From contig NZ_KB904539.1 of assembly GCF_000380085.1 (NCBI RefSeq), positions 186,001 through 250,000 of the forward strand: a stretch of DNA of 64,000 nt. The letters are read 5' to 3'. Shown here in pieces: positions 50,892-62,041 of this stretch. How positions within the stretch are numbered: position 1 is the stretch's first letter; the number at the start of each line of letters is the position of its first letter. The notes beneath the pieces were generated by a model. The model searched no databases and had not been told where the DNA came from. It was given only the letters and a program-made list of their open reading frames with translations. Made by a program: the position numbers and the translations under genes. The stretch comes from Streptococcus merionis DSM 19192. Its GTDB lineage: Bacteria; Bacillota; Bacilli; Lactobacillales; Streptococcaceae.

Positions 50892-51632
50892 TTATCCCAA
50901 AAAACGTTTCAGGAACTCTTTCGTCCGCTCTTGAGTTGGGGTTTCAAAGATTTGCTCTGGGGTGCCTTCTTCTGCAATGACGCCTTTGTCCATGAAGATG
51001 ACACGGTCAGAGACATCGCGGGCAAACTCCATCTCGTGGGTCACGATGATCATGGTCAGACCAGAGTGAGCTAGTTCTTGCATGGTTTTGAGAACTTCGC
51101 CGACCATTTCGGGATCGAGGGCTGATGTTGGCTCGTCAAAGAGCAGGGCTTCAGGGTTGACAGAGAGGGCGCGGGCGATGGCCACACGCTGTTTTTGACC
51201 GCCAGAGAGCTGACTAGGCTTCGCTGCCCAGTATTGCTTTCCAAGGCCGACCTTTTCTAAGTTTTCCTTGGCGATTGTTTCAGCTTCAGCACGTTCGCGT
51301 TTGAGAACGGTAGTTTGCGCTACGACAGCATTTTCTAATACATTGAGATTATTGAAGAGGTTAAAAGACTGGAATACCATACCTAATTTTTCGCGATAGG
51401 CAGTCAGGTCGTAACCTTTTTCCAAGACATTTTCCCCGTGAAAGAGGATTTCTCCCGCTGTTGGCTCTTCTAAAAGATTGATCGAGCGCAAGAAAGTGGA
51501 CTTGCCCGAACCAGAAGAGCCGATGATGGAGATGACTTCACCTTGGTGAATAGTCATGGAGATGTCTTTTAGGACTTCGTTTTGCCCAAAGGATTTTTTG
51601 AGGTGTTTGATTTCTAAGATGGGATTAGACAT
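50892..51632 (-). CDS. glnQ: Polar amino acid (glutamine-type) ABC transporter ATPase
   Basis: A 246-aa ATPase of the PAAT family: Walker [10 protein letters not shown] (about 36-44), signature [15 protein letters not shown], Walker [13 protein letters not shown]-loop VTHEMEFAR. The ATG at 51632 is preceded by GAGGAGG at good spacing and overlaps the permease stop by 8 bp; a longer frame would begin inside the permease gene. Works with the fused GlnP-like protein upstream. Confidence 0.93.
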   Translation of the reverse strand: MSNPILEIKHLKKSFGQNEVLKDISMTIHQGEVISIIGSSGSGKSTFLRSINLLEEPTAGEILFHGENVLEKGYDLTAYREKLGMVFQSFNLFNNLNVLENAVVAQTTVLKRERAEAETIAKENLEKVGLGKQYWAAKPSQLSGGQKQRVAIARALSVNPEALLFDEPTSALDPEMVGEVLKTMQELAHSGLTMIIVTHEMEFARDVSDRVIFMDKGVIAEEGTPEQIFETPTQERTKEFLKRFLG

Positions 51633-53196
51633 GAGGAACCTCCTCGATTTGCATTTGGTTAGCACCAGTCGTGTAAGTATCAACATCCATTCGTTTTTCG
51701 ATGGCACGCAGGATACGTGTCACGGTAAAGGTCAGGATGAAGTAGATGATAGCAATGACGGTGAAGGTCTGGAAGTATTGATAGGTTTGCGTTGCGACGG
51801 TATTTCCTGAAAAGTAGAGCTCGACAACTGAGATCACATTCAAGACTGAAGTATCTTTGATATTGATGACAAATTCGTTCCCCGTAGCTGGCAGGATATT
51901 GCGGATGACTTGTGGTAGGACAATCTTGCGCATGGTTTGACCATGGGTAAAACCTAGAGCTGTGGCGGCTTCAAACTGTCCTTTATCTACAGCGAAAATT
52001 CCACCACGAACAATCTCACTCATGTAAGCGCCAGTATTGATGGACACGATAAAGATCGCAGCTAATGTCCGATCGATATTGATGCCAAAAGCTTGGGCTG
52101 TACCGTAGTAGATAACCATGGATTGTACAATCATTGGAGTGCCACGGAAGATTTCAATATAAACATTGAGAAACCATCCCAGACATTTTTGGGCAAGGGC
52201 CAGCGCCTTATTGGCTGCTTTAGGTGCAGTACGAAAGACACCGATTAAAAGACCGATCAGGGTACCGACAACAGTTCCGACGATCGAAATGAGCAAAGTC
52301 ATGCCCGTTCCGCGCAGAAATTGTTTCCAGTTTTTCGTAAAAATGTTCAAAACTTGGGAGAAAAAAGAAGGTTCTTCGCCGCTATTGTTTTTTTCCATGG
52401 GCTGTTTGCTAATCATATCGTCCATGAGAGCGACTTGCTCATCATGGGTCATCTTACTGATGGTGTCATTGACTTGGACGATGCGGGCGTCATCTTTGCG
52501 CAGTCCAACAGCGATAGCGGCATCAGACTCAGCTACTTCAAAGCCAGGATCAAGGGTCAGCATTTTGAAGGTGCTATTGGCAGTTTCAGCGGTCATGGCT
52601 TCAGGGCGCTCGGAAATATAAGCGTCGATAACCCCAGAAAGTAGGGCTTGACGCATTTGGGAGAAATCTCCCATCGGTGTTTGTATATTGGCTTCTAACA
52701 ATTGAGTCAGGAGATTGACATGCCACACCCCTTGCTGGGCGGTCACCTTGGCGCCTGCAAAGTCTGCGATAGAAGTCGCATTAGCATACTTTCCATCAGC
52801 TGATACAACAACCACAGGCTCGCTAGTGTAGTAGCTTTCTGAGAAAGCAATCTCGAGCTTGCGCTCCTCTGTCGGACTCATGCCAGCGATAATCATGTCA
52901 ATCTTGCCAGAAGTCAAGGCAGGGATAAGGCCTGTCCAAGAGGTCTTAACGACTAGCAGCTCCTTGCCCATATCATCAGCAATTTTCTTAGCGATTTGAA
53001 CATCGTAACCATTGGCGTACTGGGTAGTGCCTTCAATAGGAACGGCACCGTTAGACTTATCGTCCTGAGTCCAATTAAAAGGCGCGTAGGCAGCCTCCAT
53101 CCCGACTCGTAGATAATGATCGTCAGCTTGGACAATTTGCCCAAAGCTGAAGACACTTGCCAGAAAGACAAGCAGTGTCATTAAGACTTTTTTCAT
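51625..53196 (-). CDS. glnP: Fused substrate-binding protein and permease of a polar amino acid ABC transporter
   Basis: A 523-aa fusion. It has a signal peptide (about 1-24), an SBP_bac_3 domain (about 28-260; [44 protein letters not shown]), then a BPD_transp_1 permease (about 290-500) with three to five helices and the EAA-like loop [24 protein letters not shown]-permease fusions of this type (GlnP) are usual in lactic acid bacteria and place two binding domains per dimer. The ligand may be glutamine, glutamate or another polar amino acid. Confidence 0.93.
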   Translation of the reverse strand: MKKVLMTLLVFLASVFSFGQIVQADDHYLRVGMEAAYAPFNWTQDDKSNGAVPIEGTTQYANGYDVQIAKKIADDMGKELLVVKTSWTGLIPALTSGKIDMIIAGMSPTEERKLEIAFSESYYTSEPVVVVSADGKYANATSIADFAGAKVTAQQGVWHVNLLTQLLEANIQTPMGDFSQMRQALLSGVIDAYISERPEAMTAETANSTFKMLTLDPGFEVAESDAAIAVGLRKDDARIVQVNDTISKMTHDEQVALMDDMISKQPMEKNNSGEEPSFFSQVLNIFTKNWKQFLRGTGMTLLISIVGTVVGTLIGLLIGVFRTAPKAANKALALAQKCLGWFLNVYIEIFRGTPMIVQSMVIYYGTAQAFGINIDRTLAAIFIVSINTGAYMSEIVRGGIFAVDKGQFEAATALGFTHGQTMRKIVLPQVIRNILPATGNEFVINIKDTSVLNVISVVELYFSGNTVATQTYQYFQTFTVIAIIYFILTFTVTRILRAIEKRMDVDTYTTGANQMQIEEVPHV

Positions 53197-53299
53197 AAAA
53201 GCTCCCCCCTTTTGAATACCTCTTAGGAAAATGCTCTTTCAGAAGTGTTGACTCTGACATCACAATATTTCCCTATAGAAAAAGACTACTTAGCTTTCA

Positions 53300-53328
53300 A
53301 TTTTACATAAAATTCTAAAAATTTTCAA
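53300..53328 (-). promoter_or_regulatory. Promoter of glnPQ
   Basis: On the minus strand TTGAAA (53323-53328), a 17-bp spacer and TAAAAT (53300-53305), about 100 bp before the start codon. The remaining part of 53197-53482 has no gene. Confidence 0.7.
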
Positions 53329-53482
53329 CTAAATAGGATAAAAAATCACGACAGATGCAGGAAAAATACTCGTTGAAGTATGGTGCTAGTTAATCTCAAA
53401 AGGTTCACGTTATAAACGAGTATGACTTATCCTATGCTCAATTGTAGCTCCGAGAGTCTCTAGTTGCTACCTGTTCAATATC

Positions 53483-53521
53483 AAAAAACGAGCAACCCAT
53501 ATAAGGAAATGCTCGTTTTTT
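53483..53521. terminator. Terminator after scrR
   Basis: AAAAAACGAGCA pairs with TGCTCGTTTTTT. Read on the minus strand it ends scrB-scrR; symmetric tails allow both directions. Confidence 0.85.
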
Positions 53522-53538
53522 GCATTGTTATAGTGTAT

Positions 53539-54501
53539 CTACACTGTTTTTCCAGCCAGTAGAGTGACGGGCAGGACATAGCTTTTTTCCAATTTTGCAC
53601 CGTCTTCGATCCGCTGTATTAAGAGGTCCACGAGGAGATGGGCGATTTCGCTGAGCGGTTGTTTGATGGTGGTCAACTGGGGATAGTAGGTCTCGATGAA
53701 ATAAGTCCCATCATAGCCGATGACTTTCACATCTTTTGAGCCAGTAAAGTTTTCTTCAGCAATTTTTTTGACCAGAATAGCAGTCAAATCATCGGAAGTA
53801 AAAATCCCATCGGGCTGATAGTTCCGTAAGATGGACTTAATTTCCATCTCTTTACGAAGTGGCGAAAAGTTCGATGAGACATGGATCACAGGGGCTTGCG
53901 GGAATATTTCTGAAAAGCCAGCCTTACGTAGCCCTGTCGGTGAATTCGAGTCATCATTTCCCGTGATCATCAAGGGGGTCTGGCAACCAGCTTTGGTCAG
54001 TTGCTCAGCAGCTAATTTTCCTCCTGCGAAATTGTCAGAGGAGACAACAGGAATGCGGGGCGAGAGGTTGCGGTCAAAGGCGATGATAGGAGCCGACACA
54101 CGGTCGTAGTCTGAGATTCCCAGATTATGACTGGAAGAGATGATCCCATCGACCTGATTGGCTTCTAACATTTCCAGATATTCTCGCTCTTTTTCAGGCT
54201 CATTCTGGCTGTTACAGATGATGGTCTTGTAGCCGCGTTCAAAGAGCTCTAATTCCAAATGTTCGATGAGTTCAGCGTAAAAGACATTGGAAATTTTAGG
54301 AAAAATCAAGCCAACCAATTTGGCAGATTTGCCTTGCAAGCTTCTAGCCAAATTATTGGGTTTGTAGGAAAGTTCTCGCATAGCCTCCTGAACTTTTTGA
54401 ATCGTTTTTTCAGAAAGATAGCCTTTTTTATTGATAACACGGGAAACAGTTGTCGGGCTGACTCCTGCGAGTTCAGCGACATCGGTGAGTTTAGCGACCA
54501 T
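53539..54501 (-). CDS. scrR: Sucrose operon repressor ScrR (LacI family)
   Basis: A 320-aa LacI/GalR regulator. The helix-turn-helix and hinge (about 1-55; LTDVAELAGVSPTTVSRVINKKG, LARSLQGK) are followed by a periplasmic-binding-protein-like sensor (LVGLIFPKISNVFYAELIE, DGIISSSHN, DDLTAI, VIGYDGT). Overlaps scrB by 11 bp in the same operon. Its probable operators are the three AAACGGTT-type sites between scrB and scrA. Confidence 0.93.
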   Translation of the reverse strand: MVAKLTDVAELAGVSPTTVSRVINKKGYLSEKTIQKVQEAMRELSYKPNNLARSLQGKSAKLVGLIFPKISNVFYAELIEHLELELFERGYKTIICNSQNEPEKEREYLEMLEANQVDGIISSSHNLGISDYDRVSAPIIAFDRNLSPRIPVVSSDNFAGGKLAAEQLTKAGCQTPLMITGNDDSNSPTGLRKAGFSEIFPQAPVIHVSSNFSPLRKEMEIKSILRNYQPDGIFTSDDLTAILVKKIAEENFTGSKDVKVIGYDGTYFIETYYPQLTTIKQPLSEIAHLLVDLLIQRIEDGAKLEKSYVLPVTLLAGKTV

Positions 54502-55936
54502 AATTGAGTGTGTAGAAAGTTCCCTCAGGCTGACCTTGTGTCAAACGAATGCCAGTTTGGTCAGCATTCGGAAAGACGCGTCCTGAGAGGACTTTTTCTC
54601 CTTTATTGATAAAGATTTCAAAGATAGATTTATCCATGAAAATAGTTAGTGTTGTATCTTGGTTGTTCATCGGGCAAGTACGCGTTTGACCAAAGTCTGT
54701 GGCGTACGGAGTGCCTGCTTGACTGCGGTCTAGGGTTAAAAGCCCATCTTGGAGATTGATATTGAGTTTTAAGCCGTTGCCCTCCTTATCAGCACAGAGG
54801 ATGATTTCCATCTGGCTATTGGCGGAGATTGTTAGCTCTAGTTCATAGACATTGTCGGTTTCCATTTTTTCGGAAAATGGCAGAGCTTCTTGACGGAGCG
54901 TTTTGACGGCATCAACTGGATACTGATAGAGTTTTCCGTCTTTGAGAATGAGCTCTTTAACCAGCGACAAGGCACCTTGGTAATCAAAATCGTCTGTTGG
55001 GTAAGCAATATCTGGAAGTCCAAGCCAGCTGACAGTGAAGGCACGACCATCTGGAGCATTGAAGCCTTGAGTTGCGTAGCATTCAAAACCGTAATCCAAG
55101 TTTTGCAGGGCAGATGGTTCAATAATAGCAGGGGCTTCAGGATCAAAGCCTTTGCCGATCTTGTACGTGTTAGGATAGATATTGTCGTAGTCAAGGACGG
55201 ATTTATCCAGCCCCTGCGGGCAGTAGAGAAGGATTGGTTTGTTGTCAACGAAAACTAGATTTGGGCATTCCATCATGTAGGCAGTGCGGTCATTGGCAAA
55301 GTCAAGGTTTCCAATTTCTTGCCAGTTTGTGTAATCATTGTCCACAGCTTTGTAGAGCTTGATGATACCTTTTTTCTCCAAATCTTGCCCGCCGATGATG
55401 GCATAGTATTGTCCGTTATAGAGAAAAATCTGAGGATCACGAAAGTGGTCTGTCGTGTCTGCTGGTTGTGTAATCAGCGGTTGATCAAATTTGATCAGGT
55501 TGCCATCCTTGTCCATGAGGGCACCATTTTGGTAAGGGTGGCGAATCCAGTCGCTGTCACGAACGTTTCCTGTGTAAAATAGAAAGAGCTGATCATCCAT
55601 CTGCATAGCAGAGCCTGAGTACATGCCATGGGAATCCAAGGGGTGATCTGGCTCTAGAACAGTACCTGTCGCCTCAAAATGGACTAAATCATCTGAAACG
55701 GTATGAACCCAAGATTTTAAGCCATGAGCTGCACCAAATGGAAACCATTGATAAAAGAGGTGCCACTGGCCGTTAAAATAAGAAAAACCGTTTGGATCGT
55801 TTAAAAGGCCGCGTTTTGGCTCGATGTGAAAGGTTGAATGCCAAGGGGATTTGGCCACATTTTCTTCAATTTGTTCAATTTCTTTAGCAGACCAGTCTGC
55901 GTAGGGGCGGTAGCGCAAGTTGCTATCAAAGGCCAT
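54491..55936 (-). CDS. scrB: Sucrose-6-phosphate hydrolase (GH32)
   Basis: A 481-aa invertase that splits sucrose-6-P into glucose-6-P and fructose. GH32 catalytic motifs: LLNDPNGF (nucleophile Asp, about 45-52), HFRDPQI (transition-state Asp, about 164-170) and MMECPNL (acid/base Glu, about 221-227). A C-terminal beta-sandwich follows. It is divergent from scrA, sharing the operator region. Confidence 0.96.
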   Translation of the reverse strand: MAFDSNLRYRPYADWSAKEIEQIEENVAKSPWHSTFHIEPKRGLLNDPNGFSYFNGQWHLFYQWFPFGAAHGLKSWVHTVSDDLVHFEATGTVLEPDHPLDSHGMYSGSAMQMDDQLFLFYTGNVRDSDWIRHPYQNGALMDKDGNLIKFDQPLITQPADTTDHFRDPQIFLYNGQYYAIIGGQDLEKKGIIKLYKAVDNDYTNWQEIGNLDFANDRTAYMMECPNLVFVDNKPILLYCPQGLDKSVLDYDNIYPNTYKIGKGFDPEAPAIIEPSALQNLDYGFECYATQGFNAPDGRAFTVSWLGLPDIAYPTDDFDYQGALSLVKELILKDGKLYQYPVDAVKTLRQEALPFSEKMETDNVYELELTISANSQMEIILCADKEGNGLKLNINLQDGLLTLDRSQAGTPYATDFGQTRTCPMNNQDTTLTIFMDKSIFEIFINKGEKVLSGRVFPNADQTGIRLTQGQPEGTFYTLNYGR

Positions 55937-55970
55937 AGTAGTACTCCTGTCGTTTTCTAATCATTATAAT

Positions 55971-56096
55971 AGTAACCGTTTTCTGCCTAAAAATCAACTT
56001 TTAACTGCTTTAAAAATAAAATTTATGCTAAACGGTTGACATATTCAAAAAAGATGGTAAAATAGATAACGAAAGAAAGTGTAAACCGCTTTCACA
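55971..56096. promoter_or_regulatory. scrB-scrA divergent control region with three ScrR-type operators
   Basis: Three related sites: AGTAACCGTTTTCTG (55971-55985), TGCTAAACGGTTGACA (56026-56041) and TGTAAACCGCTTTCACA (56080-56096); on one strand they share AAACGGTT or AAGCGGTT. The middle site overlaps the scrA -35 and the third lies just past its -10, so a bound ScrR would block both steps. CcpA could also use the CCGCTTTCACA half-site. Confidence 0.65.
56036..56063 (+). promoter_or_regulatory. Promoter of scrA
   Basis: TTGACA (56036-56041), a 16-bp spacer and TAAAAT (56058-56063). Confidence 0.8.
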
Positions 56097-56128
56097 TTCT
56101 ATTTTATTTTTAAGGAGATATTTTGCAA

Positions 56129-58048
56129 ATGGATAACACACAAATTGCAAAAGAAGTCATCGAGGCACTCGGTGGCCGTGAGAACGTTCGTAGCGTAGCC
56201 CACTGTGCGACGCGTTTGCGTGTCATGGTTGTTGACGAAAGTAAGATTGACAAAGACCGTGCTGAAAACATTGAGAAAGTTCAGGGGGCTTTCTTCAACT
56301 CAGGTCAATACCAGATGATCTTCGGTACGGGTACGGTTAATAAGATTTATGACGAAGTTGTAGCGCTTGGTTTACCGACAGCATCAACGGGTGAGCAAAA
56401 GGCAGAAGCAGCTAAGCAAGGTAACGCTTTCCAGCGTGCGATTCGTACGTTCGGTGACGTCTTTGTCCCAATTATTCCTGCTATTGTTGCGACAGGTCTT
56501 TTCATGGGTCTTCGTGGTCTTTTGACTCAAGAAGCCGTTATGTCCGCTTTAGGTGTGACAGAATGGAATTCCGATTTCATTACTTACACTCAAATTTTAA
56601 CAGACACAGCTTTTATCATCCTTCCGGCTCTAGTGGTATGGTCTACCTTCCGCGTATTTGGTGGTAACCAAACGATTGGTCTAGTTCTTGGCATGATGCT
56701 CATCTCAGGGTCGCTTCCAAATGCTTGGGCAGTTGCTTCGGGTGGGGATGTGACACCACAGATTTTCTTTGGATTCATTCCAGTTGTTGGTTTACAAGGT
56801 TCTGTGTTACCAGCCTTTATCATCGGTATCATAGGTGCAAAATTTGAAAAACTTGTTCGCAAAGTTGTTCCAGACGTACTTGATCTCTTGGTAACTCCAT
56901 TTATTACCCTTTTAGTCATGTCAATCCTTGGTCTCTTTGTCATCGGACCAGTCTTCCACGTAGTTGAAAATTACATCTTGGCTGGCACACAGGCGCTCCT
57001 AGCATTGCCATTTGGTCTTGGAGGACTTTTGATAGGTGGGGTTCACCAAATCATCGTGGTTTCAGGTGTTCACCATATCTTCAACTTACTTGAGTCACAA
57101 TTGGTTGCCAATACTGGTGCTAACCCATTCAACGCGATCATTACTGCAGCAATGACAGCGCAAGGTGCGGCTACTGTTGCCGTGGGTGTGAAAACCAAAA
57201 ATCCTAAATTGAAAGCTCTGGCTTTCCCAGCAGCTCTTTCTGCCTTTCTCGGTATTACAGAGCCAGCTATCTTCGGCGTTAACTTGCGTTACCGTAAACC
57301 ATTTTTCCTTTCATTGATTGCTGGTGCAATCGGTGGTGCGGTTGCCTCCTTGCTTGGTCTTGCGGGTAATGGTTTTGGTATCACGATTATTCCAGGTACT
57401 CTCCTTTATGTTGATGGTCAACTTCTTCAATATCTTCTCATGGTTGCAGTATCATTTGCAGCAGGTTTCGCCTTGACTTATATGTTCGGTTTTGAGGATG
57501 AAGAAAAGGTTGCTGCTCCAGCTGCAGAACAACCACTTAAAACGCAACCACGTGTTTCTGCAGTTCCAGCATCAGCAGTAGCTGCAGAAGCAGCTGGTGA
57601 AACAGTTGTATCACCAGTCGCTGGTGAAGTTGTCGCTCTTGAAAATGTTTCTGATCCGGTCTTCTCATCTGGAGCTATGGGGAAAGGCTTAGCCGTTAAA
57701 CCGTCTGAAGGTGTGGTCTACGCACCAGCCGATGCCGAGGTGACTATCGCCTTTGAAACGGGTCATGCTTATGGTTTGAAAACGGCTAGTGGTGCAGAAA
57801 TCCTTATCCATGTGGGTATTGACACAGTATCTCTTAACGGTCAAGGCTTTGACATGAAAGTGTCAGCTGGCGATACGGTTAAAGCAGGGGATGTACTTGG
57901 CTATTTTGATCCAGCAGTCATTACAGAAGCTGGCCTTGATACGACCACTATGGTGATTATTACCAATACTGCAGACTATGCTTCAGTGAACGCTCTTGCT
58001 TCAGGAACAGTTGCCAAAGGCGATGCTTTCTTGAACTTGGTAAAATAA
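56129..58048 (+). CDS. scrA: Sucrose-specific PTS permease, EIIBCA
   Basis: A 639-aa three-domain permease that imports sucrose as sucrose-6-phosphate. EIIB (about 1-90) has phospho-Cys26 in VAHCATRLRV. EIIC (about 105-460) has about eight to ten helices including GGVHQIIVVSGVHHIFN and LGITEPAIFGVNLRYRKP. After an Ala-rich linker, EIIA (about 490-639) has the phospho-His in LIHVGIDTVSLNGQGF (about 562). The ATG at 56129 was chosen; an in-frame TTG two codons earlier is closer to AAGGAG and cannot be excluded. Confidence 0.95.
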   Translation: MDNTQIAKEVIEALGGRENVRSVAHCATRLRVMVVDESKIDKDRAENIEKVQGAFFNSGQYQMIFGTGTVNKIYDEVVALGLPTASTGEQKAEAAKQGNAFQRAIRTFGDVFVPIIPAIVATGLFMGLRGLLTQEAVMSALGVTEWNSDFITYTQILTDTAFIILPALVVWSTFRVFGGNQTIGLVLGMMLISGSLPNAWAVASGGDVTPQIFFGFIPVVGLQGSVLPAFIIGIIGAKFEKLVRKVVPDVLDLLVTPFITLLVMSILGLFVIGPVFHVVENYILAGTQALLALPFGLGGLLIGGVHQIIVVSGVHHIFNLLESQLVANTGANPFNAIITAAMTAQGAATVAVGVKTKNPKLKALAFPAALSAFLGITEPAIFGVNLRYRKPFFLSLIAGAIGGAVASLLGLAGNGFGITIIPGTLLYVDGQLLQYLLMVAVSFAAGFALTYMFGFEDEEKVAAPAAEQPLKTQPRVSAVPASAVAAEAAGETVVSPVAGEVVALENVSDPVFSSGAMGKGLAVKPSEGVVYAPADAEVTIAFETGHAYGLKTASGAEILIHVGIDTVSLNGQGFDMKVSAGDTVKAGDVLGYFDPAVITEAGLDTTTMVIITNTADYASVNALASGTVAKGDAFLNLVK

Positions 58049-58109
58049 TCCAGTCCTTTAGGGATTAGTTTTTAGAATATCTTGGTATGCTTAAGGCGAA
58101 AAATTTAGA

Positions 58110-58147
58110 GAACGAGGTTGAGATGATTGTCTCAGTCTCGTTTTTTT
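58110..58147 (+). terminator. Terminator after scrA
   Basis: AACGAGgtTGAG pairs with CTCAgtCTCGTT, followed by T7. A weaker AATCC/GGATT hairpin at 58047-58075 precedes it. Confidence 0.8.
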
Positions 58148-58203
58148 AAAACGAAATCCTGTATTTCTCCTGCCTCTTTTTTGCTGAAAATCTAGCGCTA
58201 GCA

Positions 58204-58212
58204 TGCTATAAT
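58204..58212 (+). promoter_or_regulatory. Extended -10 promoter of scrK
   Basis: TGCTATAAT with no good -35 at 17 bp; TTGCTG is 20 bp away. Confidence 0.55.
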
Positions 58213-58271
58213 AGTTGTTAGAAAAAGTTTGTAGGTTAATTAATAAGAACCTGCTCTGAAAGAGGAAACGC

Positions 58272-59144
58272 ATGACAAAATTATACGGCAGTTTAGAAGC
58301 TGGTGGCACAAAGTTTATCTGTGCTGTTGGTAATGAGGATTTTGAAATTGTAGAAAAAGTACAATTTCCGACAGCCACACCAACAGAGGCCATTGCTCAG
58401 ACGATTGCTTTCTTTAAACAATTTGATAATTTGGCTGCGCTAGCTATTGGGACCTTTGGTCCAGCTGATATTGACCCTGACTCAGAAACTTATGGCTATA
58501 TCACAAGCACTCCCAAACCTCATTGGTCTGATACAGATTTGGTAGGTCCTATTAAAGAGGCTCTAAATATTCCCATCTACTTCACGACGGATGTTAATTC
58601 CTCTGCTTATGGTGAAGTCCTTGCGCGTCAAGGGGTGAAGAGTTTGGTTTATTATACTATCGGTACGGGTATCGGTGCAGGTGCGATTCAAAATGGCCAA
58701 TTCATCGGAGGGATTAGCCATGCCGAAGCTGGTCATGTTTATGTTGCCAAGCATGAGAGTGATGCGGATTTTGACGGCGTTTGTCCGTTTCATGGAGCCT
58801 GCTTAGAAGGAATGGCGGCTGGACCTAGTCTTGAGGCACGGACGGGTATCCGTGGAGAAGACATCGAGCTGGATAGTCCTGTCTGGGATATTCAAGCCTA
58901 CTATATTGCTCAAGCTGCTGTGGCAGCGACACTTAATTTTCGTCCAGAAGTCATTGTCTTTGGCGGCGGTGTTATGGCGCAGGAACATATGCTTAATCGC
59001 GTTCGTGAGGCCTTTGCCAAACTCATGAATAACTACGTTCCAGTGCCAGATTTGGTAGACTACATCGTGACACCAGTTATCGCTGAAAATGGCTCAGCAA
59101 CCTATGGTAATTTTGCCTTAGCCAAGACCTTAGTCTCTGCTTAG
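58272..59144 (+). CDS. scrK: Fructokinase (ROK family)
   Basis: A 290-aa ROK kinase that phosphorylates the fructose released by ScrB. ATP-binding GSLEAGGTKFICAVG at the start, catalytic Asp in TDVNSSAYGE, TIGTGIGAGAI, and the zinc-binding ROK signature HAEAGHVYV...CPFHGACLEGMAAGPSLE (His and Cys ligands). AGAGGAAA lies before the ATG. Downstream of the scr genes but with its own promoter. Confidence 0.95.
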   Translation: MTKLYGSLEAGGTKFICAVGNEDFEIVEKVQFPTATPTEAIAQTIAFFKQFDNLAALAIGTFGPADIDPDSETYGYITSTPKPHWSDTDLVGPIKEALNIPIYFTTDVNSSAYGEVLARQGVKSLVYYTIGTGIGAGAIQNGQFIGGISHAEAGHVYVAKHESDADFDGVCPFHGACLEGMAAGPSLEARTGIRGEDIELDSPVWDIQAYYIAQAAVAATLNFRPEVIVFGGGVMAQEHMLNRVREAFAKLMNNYVPVPDLVDYIVTPVIAENGSATYGNFALAKTLVSA

Positions 59145-59411
59145 AAAGTACGAACTCGTATTTACAAGCAAGATATTTGGGTTCAGGAGGTGTGTCGTCA
59201 GTCAGTTGATCTGTATAGCGTTGTCAATTCATCTTGTTTACTCTCGGTCATATCTGTAGTTTGTAAAATCAAGCTGAAAGACTATAGTTTGAAATAACGA
59301 CCGTTGAGTAACGGGAATAGCTTCGAACGATGTGATTACAGCTATCAAAATTCAAAACGCGGTTTTTCGCGTTTTTTTGTGCGAGGACGCGCAACGGAAA
59401 TGGAAAAATTC
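59145..59411 (+). other. Gap between scrK and secA
   Basis: No gene. A terminator lies at 59354-59378 (AAACGCG-gttttt-CGCGTTT, then T run). Nothing else recognisable. Confidence 0.6.
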
Positions 59412-59440
59412 TTGAAAGTTACCTGCTATTGTGGTATGAT
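59412..59440 (+). promoter_or_regulatory. Promoter of secA
   Basis: TTGAAA (59412-59417), a 17-bp spacer and TATGAT (59435-59440) with a TG extension. Confidence 0.75.
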
Positions 59441-59465
59441 AGGGTGATTACCTTCGAAAGGAAAA

Positions 59466-61994
59466 ATGATGGGAAATAATATACTCCGCTCTCTCATTGA
59501 AAATGATAAGGGAGAGCTGAAAAAACTAGATAAAATGGCTCAAAAAGTAGAAAGCTATGCAGATGCGATGGCTGCTTTGAGCGACGAAGAGTTACAAAGT
59601 AAAACACCAGAATTCAAGCAACGTTACCAAAACGGTGAGAGCCTTGATGACCTTTTGTATGAAGCATTTGCGGTTGTCCGTGAAGCTGCTAAACGTGTCC
59701 TAGGGCTGTACCCTTACCATGTGCAAATCATGGGAGGGATTGTCCTCCATCAAGGTGATGTGCCAGAGATGCGTACGGGTGAAGGGAAGACCTTAACTGC
59801 GACTATGCCCGTATACCTTAATGCACTCAGCGGTGAAGGGGTGCACGTTGTCACTGTCAATGAATACCTATCCACGCGTGATGCGACAGAGATGGGGGAA
59901 CTCTACTCATGGCTTGGACTTTCTGTAGGGATTAATCTGGCAGCCAAGTCTCCAATGGAGAAGCGTGAGGCTTATCTTTGTGACATCACTTACTCAACCA
60001 ACTCTGAGATTGGTTTTGACTATCTGCGTGATAACATGGTTGTCCGTGCTGAGGATATGGTTCAGCGTCCATTGAATTATGCCGTTGTCGATGAGGTGGA
60101 CTCGGTCTTGATTGACGAGGCTCGTACTCCTTTGATTGTATCAGGGGCTAAGACAGGTGAGGCTGGTCAGCTTTACAACCGTGCAGACCGCTATGTTAAA
60201 ACGCTAACCAAGGATGACTACATCATCGACATTCCTTCTAAGACCATCGGTCTTTCAGATTCAGGGATTGATAAGGCTGAAGAGTTCTTTAATCTCAGCA
60301 ACCTTTACGATATTGAAAATGTTACTCTGACTCACTTTATTGATAATGCCCTTCGGGCTAACTATATCATGGCGCTTGATGTGGATTATGTGGTGTCTGA
60401 AAATCAGGAAATCCTCATCGTTGACCAGTTTACAGGTCGTACCATGGAAGGGCGCCGTTACTCAGATGGTTTACACCAAGCTATTGAGGCTAAAGAAGGT
60501 GTGCCGATTCAAGATGAATCTAAAACATCAGCCAGCATTACCTATCAAAATATGTTCCGTATGTACAAAAAATTGGCCGGTATGTCAGGAACTGGTAAGA
60601 CTGAGGAAGAGGAATTTCGTGAGATTTACAATATGCGGATTATTCCTATTCCGACCAATAGGCCAATTGCACGTTTAGACCATGAAGACTTACTTTACCC
60701 AAGCTTAGAATCTAAGTACAAGGCTGTGGTGCAAGATGTTAAAGCGCGTTACGAGAAAGGTCAACCAGTCCTTCTTGGTACGGTTGCTGTTGAGACATCT
60801 GAACTGATTTCCCAAAAATTAGTGGCAGAAGGTATTCCGCATGAAGTGCTGAATGCCAAAAACCATGCGAAAGAAGCGCAAATCATCATGAACGCTGGTC
60901 AGCGCGGGGCAGTCACTATCGCAACCAACATGGCTGGTCGCGGTACGGATATTAAACTTGGTGAAGGCGTGCGTGAACTGGGTGGCCTTGCTGTTATCGG
61001 AACAGAGCGCCACGAAAGTCGCCGTATCGATAACCAGCTTCGAGGACGTTCTGGCCGTCAAGGGGATCCGGGAGAGTCGCAGTTTTATCTCTCTCTTGAG
61101 GACGAGCTCATGCGTCGTTTCGGATCGGAACGGATCAAAGCTGTCATGGAGCGGATGAATTTGACAGAAGAAGAGTCAGTCATCAAGTCAGGCATGCTAA
61201 CTCGTCAGGTTGAAGGAGCTCAAAAGCGTGTTGAGGGGAACAACTATGACTCTCGTAAACAAGTCCTTCAATACGATGATGTGATGCGCGAGCAGCGTGA
61301 AATTATCTACCGCGAACGTTACGACGTGATTACTTCAGACCGCGATTTAGAGCCAGAAATTCAGGCAATGATTCGTCGTACGATTGAGCGTCAGGTGGAT
61401 GCACACGCCCATCTTAAAGATCGTGATGAAGCATGGACCTCGATTTTAAATTTTGCCCACATGGCTTTGGTATCCGAAGACGAGCTCAGTTTTGAGGACT
61501 TGGCTGGAAAATCTGACCAAGAAATCAAGGACTTCTTGCTTGAAAAAGCGCAAGCCATTTACGCCCGTCAAGTTGAGAAATTGCGCGATGAAGACGCTGT
61601 GAAAGAATTCCAAAAAGTGCTTATCTTGCGTGTTGTGGACAACAAGTGGACCGACCATATTGATGCCTTAGATCAACTCCGTAGCGCTGTCGGATTGCGC
61701 GGTTATGCGCAAAATAACCCAGTTGTTGAATATCAGTCTGAAGCTTTCAAGATGTTTAACGATATGATCGGAGCTATTGAGTTTGATGTGACACGTCTGA
61801 TGATGAAGGCGCAAATTCATGACAATATTGAACGTGAGCGTACAGTACAGCAAGTTCAAACAACAGCGACTCGAAATATCTCAGCTCAGCAAGCCAATTT
61901 ACCAGAGGGTCTGGATTTTTCAAAGATTAATCGTAACGATCCTTGTCCCTGCCAATCAGGCAAGAAATTTAAAAACTGTCATGGACGCATCTAG
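59466..61994 (+). CDS. secA: Preprotein translocase ATPase SecA
   Basis: An 842-aa motor of the Sec pathway. Walker [13 protein letters not shown] (about 101-112), [19 protein letters not shown] (Walker B and joint), the preprotein cross-linking domain, [14 protein letters not shown] and [23 protein letters not shown]. The C-terminal zinc tail [14 protein letters not shown] is kept, so it can bind SecB-like partners or ribosomes. Two ATG codons are adjacent (59466 and 59469). It is the housekeeping SecA1. Confidence 0.97.
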   Translation: MMGNNILRSLIENDKGELKKLDKMAQKVESYADAMAALSDEELQSKTPEFKQRYQNGESLDDLLYEAFAVVREAAKRVLGLYPYHVQIMGGIVLHQGDVPEMRTGEGKTLTATMPVYLNALSGEGVHVVTVNEYLSTRDATEMGELYSWLGLSVGINLAAKSPMEKREAYLCDITYSTNSEIGFDYLRDNMVVRAEDMVQRPLNYAVVDEVDSVLIDEARTPLIVSGAKTGEAGQLYNRADRYVKTLTKDDYIIDIPSKTIGLSDSGIDKAEEFFNLSNLYDIENVTLTHFIDNALRANYIMALDVDYVVSENQEILIVDQFTGRTMEGRRYSDGLHQAIEAKEGVPIQDESKTSASITYQNMFRMYKKLAGMSGTGKTEEEEFREIYNMRIIPIPTNRPIARLDHEDLLYPSLESKYKAVVQDVKARYEKGQPVLLGTVAVETSELISQKLVAEGIPHEVLNAKNHAKEAQIIMNAGQRGAVTIATNMAGRGTDIKLGEGVRELGGLAVIGTERHESRRIDNQLRGRSGRQGDPGESQFYLSLEDELMRRFGSERIKAVMERMNLTEEESVIKSGMLTRQVEGAQKRVEGNNYDSRKQVLQYDDVMREQREIIYRERYDVITSDRDLEPEIQAMIRRTIERQVDAHAHLKDRDEAWTSILNFAHMALVSEDELSFEDLAGKSDQEIKDFLLEKAQAIYARQVEKLRDEDAVKEFQKVLILRVVDNKWTDHIDALDQLRSAVGLRGYAQNNPVVEYQSEAFKMFNDMIGAIEFDVTRLMMKAQIHDNIERERTVQQVQTTATRNISAQQANLPEGLDFSKINRNDPCPCQSGKKFKNCHGRI

Positions 61995-62041
61995 AGGAAA
62001 CATTCAAAACAAGTAAAAAGGCTGACTTAGGGGGAAAGACA